From Desulfocapsa sp. (GTDB lineage: Bacteria; Desulfobacterota; Desulfobulbia; Desulfobulbales; Desulfocapsaceae): a DNA stretch of 59,986 nt. The stretch spans positions 1-59,986 of the forward strand of contig JAQYVF010000022.1 of the NCBI GenBank assembly GCA_030145625.1, in the 5' to 3' direction. The translations under genes were made by a program, and so were the position numbers. Shown in pieces: positions 57,011 to 59,986 of this stretch. Numbering within the stretch: the stretch's first letter is position 1; every line of letters starts with the position of its first letter. Below the pieces are notes generated by a model that saw only the letters and a program-made list of their open reading frames with translations, did no database searches and was not told the DNA's origin.

Positions 57011-57208
57011 GCAGAAGACAACAGAGAACAGTTCACAGGGGAAGGGAGCGAAATCCCGTGTGCCTTCCCTGACAAAACATACCCGCTCCGTTTATCTTTC
57101 AACGTATATCGGCTATACTGTATGTACGCCTACGCTGAAATATTCAGGAGATGTTCTTCCGGTTTCGAGTCAACTCAAACCAAAATATCATGAAATTGGA
57201 GACAATCG

Positions 57209-57940
57209 ATGCGAACCAGATTCCTTCTTATTCCCATACTGCTTATTCTCTCATCTTCCCATTTCATATCAGCAGCTGCCTATCAACCTTGGTCTGAAAG
57301 TGTTTTCACACATATCAACAAGGAGTTTGGCACTGAGGCTGAAAAGCGTGTGCGCTACCTCCATAATCTAGTTGTCGAAAACCAGGATAAATCAGTTGAC
57401 GAAAAGCTGCGCCTTGTCAACGACACCATGAACAAGCTCCCATGGATTGCCGACAAAGAGCATTGGCAGCAGCCGGATTACTGGGCTACCCCAATAGAAA
57501 CACTGTCAACATTTGGTGGTGATTGTGAAGACATAGCCATTGCCAAATGGGTAATGCTCAGACATCTTGGCGTACCGAAAGAAAATCTTCGGCTGGCCTA
57601 TGTCAAGGTCAAGGCAACGGGCGAAAATCACATGATTCTGGCCTATGTCGACAGAATTGATCTACCCAGGGAGCAGAGATTGGAAACAACCTGGATACTG
57701 GACAACATTGACAAGAGATTACGGAGGGGTACGGAACGAACGGACCTGCTGGCTATATATGCGACAGATGCCGATGGCAACATGGTGGTTTTCAAGGACT
57801 CCGATGGAGAGCTCTCAATTTTGAGCGTCCGGGAAAAGACCAAAATGCAAAAGCTTGAAGAGATAAAAAAGAAAATAGAGGAGAATACTGCCTTTATTCA
57901 GAAGCTTAATGCTGAACAGTCGACGCATTCTGCTGAATAG
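57209..57940 (+). CDS. LapG-like periplasmic cysteine protease (BTLCP/DUF920)
   Basis: 243 residues with GGAGA before the ATG and a signal peptide (LLIPILLILSSSHFISAAA). The transglutaminase-like triad is visible: Cys106 in FGGDCEDIAIAK, His141 in ENHMILAYV, Asp165 in ILDNID. LapG proteases cut large surface adhesins and are restrained by the c-di-GMP receptor LapD; neither LapD nor an adhesin gene is in the window. A C-terminal coiled-coil extension (KMQKLEEIKKKIEEN) is unusual. The 3' end overlaps a small convergent gene by 35 bp. Confidence 0.88.
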   Translation: MRTRFLLIPILLILSSSHFISAAAYQPWSESVFTHINKEFGTEAEKRVRYLHNLVVENQDKSVDEKLRLVNDTMNKLPWIADKEHWQQPDYWATPIETLSTFGGDCEDIAIAKWVMLRHLGVPKENLRLAYVKVKATGENHMILAYVDRIDLPREQRLETTWILDNIDKRLRRGTERTDLLAIYATDADGNMVVFKDSDGELSILSVREKTKMQKLEEIKKKIEENTAFIQKLNAEQSTHSAE

Positions 57941-58136
57941 TGTCCCCCTTTTCTTTCACCACTATGGGCGTTTTGCTCAGAACCTTGCCGGTGAGAGGTA
58001 ATGGGTAGCCTCCAGGCGTGACTCCCAGCTCCCTCGGAAAGCGGAAGTCACGTGCTTCGGTAGCGCAAGCCGTGGACGCAACCCCTAGTACCAGTATCAG
58101 TATCGTAATCCATCTTGTAATTCGCATGATATTCAC
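57906..58136 (-). CDS. Small exported protein of unknown function
   Basis: 76 residues from GTG 58136, chosen because AAGGAGG stands five bases before it; ATG 58127 is nine bases further on. A signal peptide (WITILILVLGVASTACA) is followed by a short mature part (EARDFRFPRELGVTPGGYPL). A Cys follows the signal peptide (TACATE), but the lipobox is imperfect. It overlaps the 3' end of the LapG-like gene. No family was recognised. Confidence 0.55.
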   Translation of the reverse strand: MNIMRITRWITILILVLGVASTACATEARDFRFPRELGVTPGGYPLPLTGKVLSKTPIVVKEKGDTIQQNASTVQH

Positions 58137-58448
58137 AGGTGCCTCCTTTTGAGTAGTAAGGCTAAAAACAAAACTGCCACACACGCTCTCCCCCAAGCAT
58201 ATCAGCAGCCCTTCGAGCAAAATACAATAACTTACCACCTCACTGATTTCACCTAACAATACAGTAGGTTAAAAGATATTTCAAATTCTGGCATGGTAAA
58301 GAAGAACCGCTGGCCATCTACCAAAGGCAAGTCAGTTTCGTGTTGTAACGTATCGACAAAGTAAGTTATATCGGTTAGAAAGGAGAGGTAGAGGGCATCT
58401 TTCTTCACATCACACCACCCACCTAACCATAAAAAGAGGCCAGTGGTC

Positions 58449-59468
58449 ATGAGAAATTCAGTATTCCAAAATGGGAAAGTCGTTTTGTTTTTTGTACTGG
58501 CGGCAGGATTGTTTATACCAAAAAAAAGCATGGCGAACGACCTGGAAATCTGCATTACAGAAATGGTACTCCAGGTAAGTGATTCGATGACAATAGGTGA
58601 GCTGCGCTCAGAGTGTGAGAAACAAATTCAGAAAGAGACCTCTCCAGAGGAGAACAATCAGTCTCCGGCTCTGGCTGAGCGAGCAAAACAGGATAAGGAG
58701 AATGTCCTGAAACCTTTTACCCTGATGGCCCACAAACCTAACTACCTCTTACTTGCCGCCCATAACACACATGGCTACAGTTCAGCGGTTTACCAAGAAC
58801 AGTACAACGATCCTTCGATTGAGGTAGACGACACTGAAGCCCAATTCCAGTTCAGTGTAAAATTCCCCTTGGCCATCAATCTTTTTGATACTGTGGATAT
58901 CTATTCAGCGTACACGAACCATTCTTTCTGGCAAGTATACAATGGCGACATATCTGCTCCATTCAGAGAAACCAACCACGAACCGGAAGGATGGGTACAG
59001 TTCAATCCTAAATGGGACTTTCTCGGGTTCACAAACACTGCCAACGCATTTGGTATTGTCCATCAGTCCAATGGCCGTGGTGGAGTTCTTTCCAGAAGCT
59101 GGAATCGACTTTATGCTAATTTTATCATAGAGCGTGGCAAGTTAGCCCTTAGTTTCAAACCATGGTACAGACTATCTGAAGATGAAGACGATGATGACAA
59201 TCCTGATATTACGGATTATCTTGGTCATTATGAAATTCGAGCAGCATATAAGTGGAAGGAACATGTTTTCAGTGCAATGTCACGCAACAATCTGGAGTCA
59301 GGATTTGAAAAAGGTGCAGTAGAATTGGCTTGGAGCTTTCCTCTCGGGAATTACCCCTACCTGAAGGGGTACGTCCAATATTTTACCGGGTATGGGGAAA
59401 GCCTTATCGATTATGACCAGTATGTGAACAAAATTGGGATTGGTATTTCCATCACAGACTGGCTCTAA
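58449..59468 (+). CDS. pldA: Outer-membrane phospholipase A (OMPLA)
   Basis: 339 residues from ATG 58449 (GAGG about ten bases upstream). A signal peptide (VVLFFVLAAGLFIPKKSMA) is followed by a polar linker (about 25-95) and a beta barrel with the OMPLA active site VHQSNGRGGVLSRSWNRLY: His205, Ser207 and Asn219, with the same +2/+14 spacing as E. coli His142/Ser144/Asn156. The Ca2+-dependent enzyme hydrolyses outer-membrane phospholipids and guards lipid asymmetry. The N-terminal extension before the barrel is longer than in E. coli. The preceding 310-bp gap holds no gene. Confidence 0.94.
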   Translation: MRNSVFQNGKVVLFFVLAAGLFIPKKSMANDLEICITEMVLQVSDSMTIGELRSECEKQIQKETSPEENNQSPALAERAKQDKENVLKPFTLMAHKPNYLLLAAHNTHGYSSAVYQEQYNDPSIEVDDTEAQFQFSVKFPLAINLFDTVDIYSAYTNHSFWQVYNGDISAPFRETNHEPEGWVQFNPKWDFLGFTNTANAFGIVHQSNGRGGVLSRSWNRLYANFIIERGKLALSFKPWYRLSEDEDDDDNPDITDYLGHYEIRAAYKWKEHVFSAMSRNNLESGFEKGAVELAWSFPLGNYPYLKGYVQYFTGYGESLIDYDQYVNKIGIGISITDWL

Positions 59469-59602
59469 TGAACCGGACAATACCGATTAAGGATTCCTCC
59501 TTTGCGCTGACAACTCACCTCAAAGATCATCGGTGCCCATCCGAACATCCGATTCAATATCTTTGCAGTTAAACCTGCATGTTTCTGTCGGGTTGGGAAC
59601 CC

Positions 59603-59815
59603 TTATTTCGGTATCACGTCAACCAGCGGGTTTCCCACCGAGCCTGACGGAGGCTTGATCCCCAAATAGGCAGACAAGGTCGCCGCAATATCGACCGGTT
59701 CCACCGATCGACTGACACGCTGAGCGGGCAGACCGTCGCCGGCGAACACGATCGGCACAAAGGTATCATACTGACCGGACGGTACATCAAATTCGACAAT
59801 ATCGCTGATCGCATT
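59603..59815 (-). pseudogene. C-terminal fragment of an alkaline-phosphatase-superfamily (type I phosphodiesterase) protein
   Basis: VPIVFAGDGLPAQRVSRSVE, then VDIAATLSAYLGIKPPSGSVG and a stop (TGA) at 59603-59605. This is the typical end of phosphodiesterase/nucleotide pyrophosphatase-type hydrolases. Upstream, the frame runs into unrelated sequence, and no metal-site motifs occur. It is a remnant 3' end, joined to another gene fragment near 59847. Confidence 0.75.
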
Positions 59816-59846
59816 ATCGAAGGGCTTGCGACAGTAGGAATAGAGG

Positions 59847-59986
59847 TCAGATGAACCGGAAAAATGCCGGATGAGATCGCAAATCAGCAAGTATCCGTTT
59901 GTAGCGAATTTCTATCTCAGAAATCGTATCCGACATGGCGTCCAGATCGCCCAGCCTTGAAAGAAAAGCCTGTAAGGCTGCATCAG
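59847..59986 (-). pseudogene. Gene 3' end with SEIEIRYKRILA tail, copy B, cut by the window edge
   Basis: Frame from the right edge: LQAFLSRLGDLDAMSD, then SEIEIRYKRILADLRSHPAF and a TGA at 59847-59849. DNA at 59886-59935 nearly repeats 56283-56335. Copy A stops right after RILAG while this one reads on, perhaps into a junction with the phosphatase fragment. The gene may be intact further right, so 'pseudogene' is provisional. Confidence 0.4.

Overview
The window looks like a chromosomal segment of a Gram-negative, largely anaerobic, signalling-rich bacterium. The best guess is a member of the Desulfobacterota (Desulfobulbales-like). This rests on gene content only: four hybrid histidine kinases, sigma-54 regulation, a rubredoxin, a DUF2202 ferritin-like protein, a zinc-binding chemoreceptor, c-di-GMP proteins, and an outer-membrane phospholipase that implies an outer membrane. 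No rRNA or tRNA gene was seen to confirm it.

Layout. 1-4 kb: a PocR/PAS hybrid kinase overlapping a sigma-54 response regulator that runs off the left edge, next to the stranded Fis domain of a lost regulator. 4.3-9.4 kb: an envelope cluster (small membrane protein, GT25 glycosyltransferase, MMPL exporter fused to a methyltransferase, polysaccharide deacetylase). 9.4-10 kb: a tandem REP-type array. 10-21 kb: FliK-like protein, K+ channel with two RCK domains, two PilZ proteins, dCache hybrid kinase, chemoreceptor with duplicated Cache domains. 21.8-28.9 kb: a clostripain-fold protein without its catalytic residues, modABC plus modE with a ModE-type palindrome, a second REP-type array, pdxH, nitroreductase. 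29-37.7 kb: a YgjP-type metallopeptidase flanked by two inverted copies of a 141-bp palindromic element, two hybrid kinases, and a PhnD-like binding protein paired with a diguanylate cyclase. 38.3-44.7 kb: DUF2202 protein, rubredoxin, rimK with its retropepsin-like partner, and, divergently, a putative sigma-54 operon of a small secreted protein, two LysW-like carrier proteins and a formylglutamate-amidohydrolase/MATCAP fusion. 44.8-53.3 kb: an ion and osmotic block (two MscS-type channels, CorA, CPA2 antiporter). 53.7-60 kb: subtilase, EcsC protein, a graveyard of broken genes with an IS3 remnant, LapG-like protease and outer-membrane phospholipase A.

Three signals stand out. First, the rimK / protease / LysW-like / MATCAP neighbourhood has the parts expected of a peptide-tagging or carrier-protein system (ligase, carriers, trimming peptidase). 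Second, a family of four 140-141 bp MITE-like elements has matching terminal inverted repeats and, in three copies, exact 4-bp target duplications; one copy sits exactly at a gene's stop codon. Third, a REP-type array begins inside the stop codon of the polysaccharide deacetylase. All functional statements are from reading sequence and family motifs; no database search was possible.
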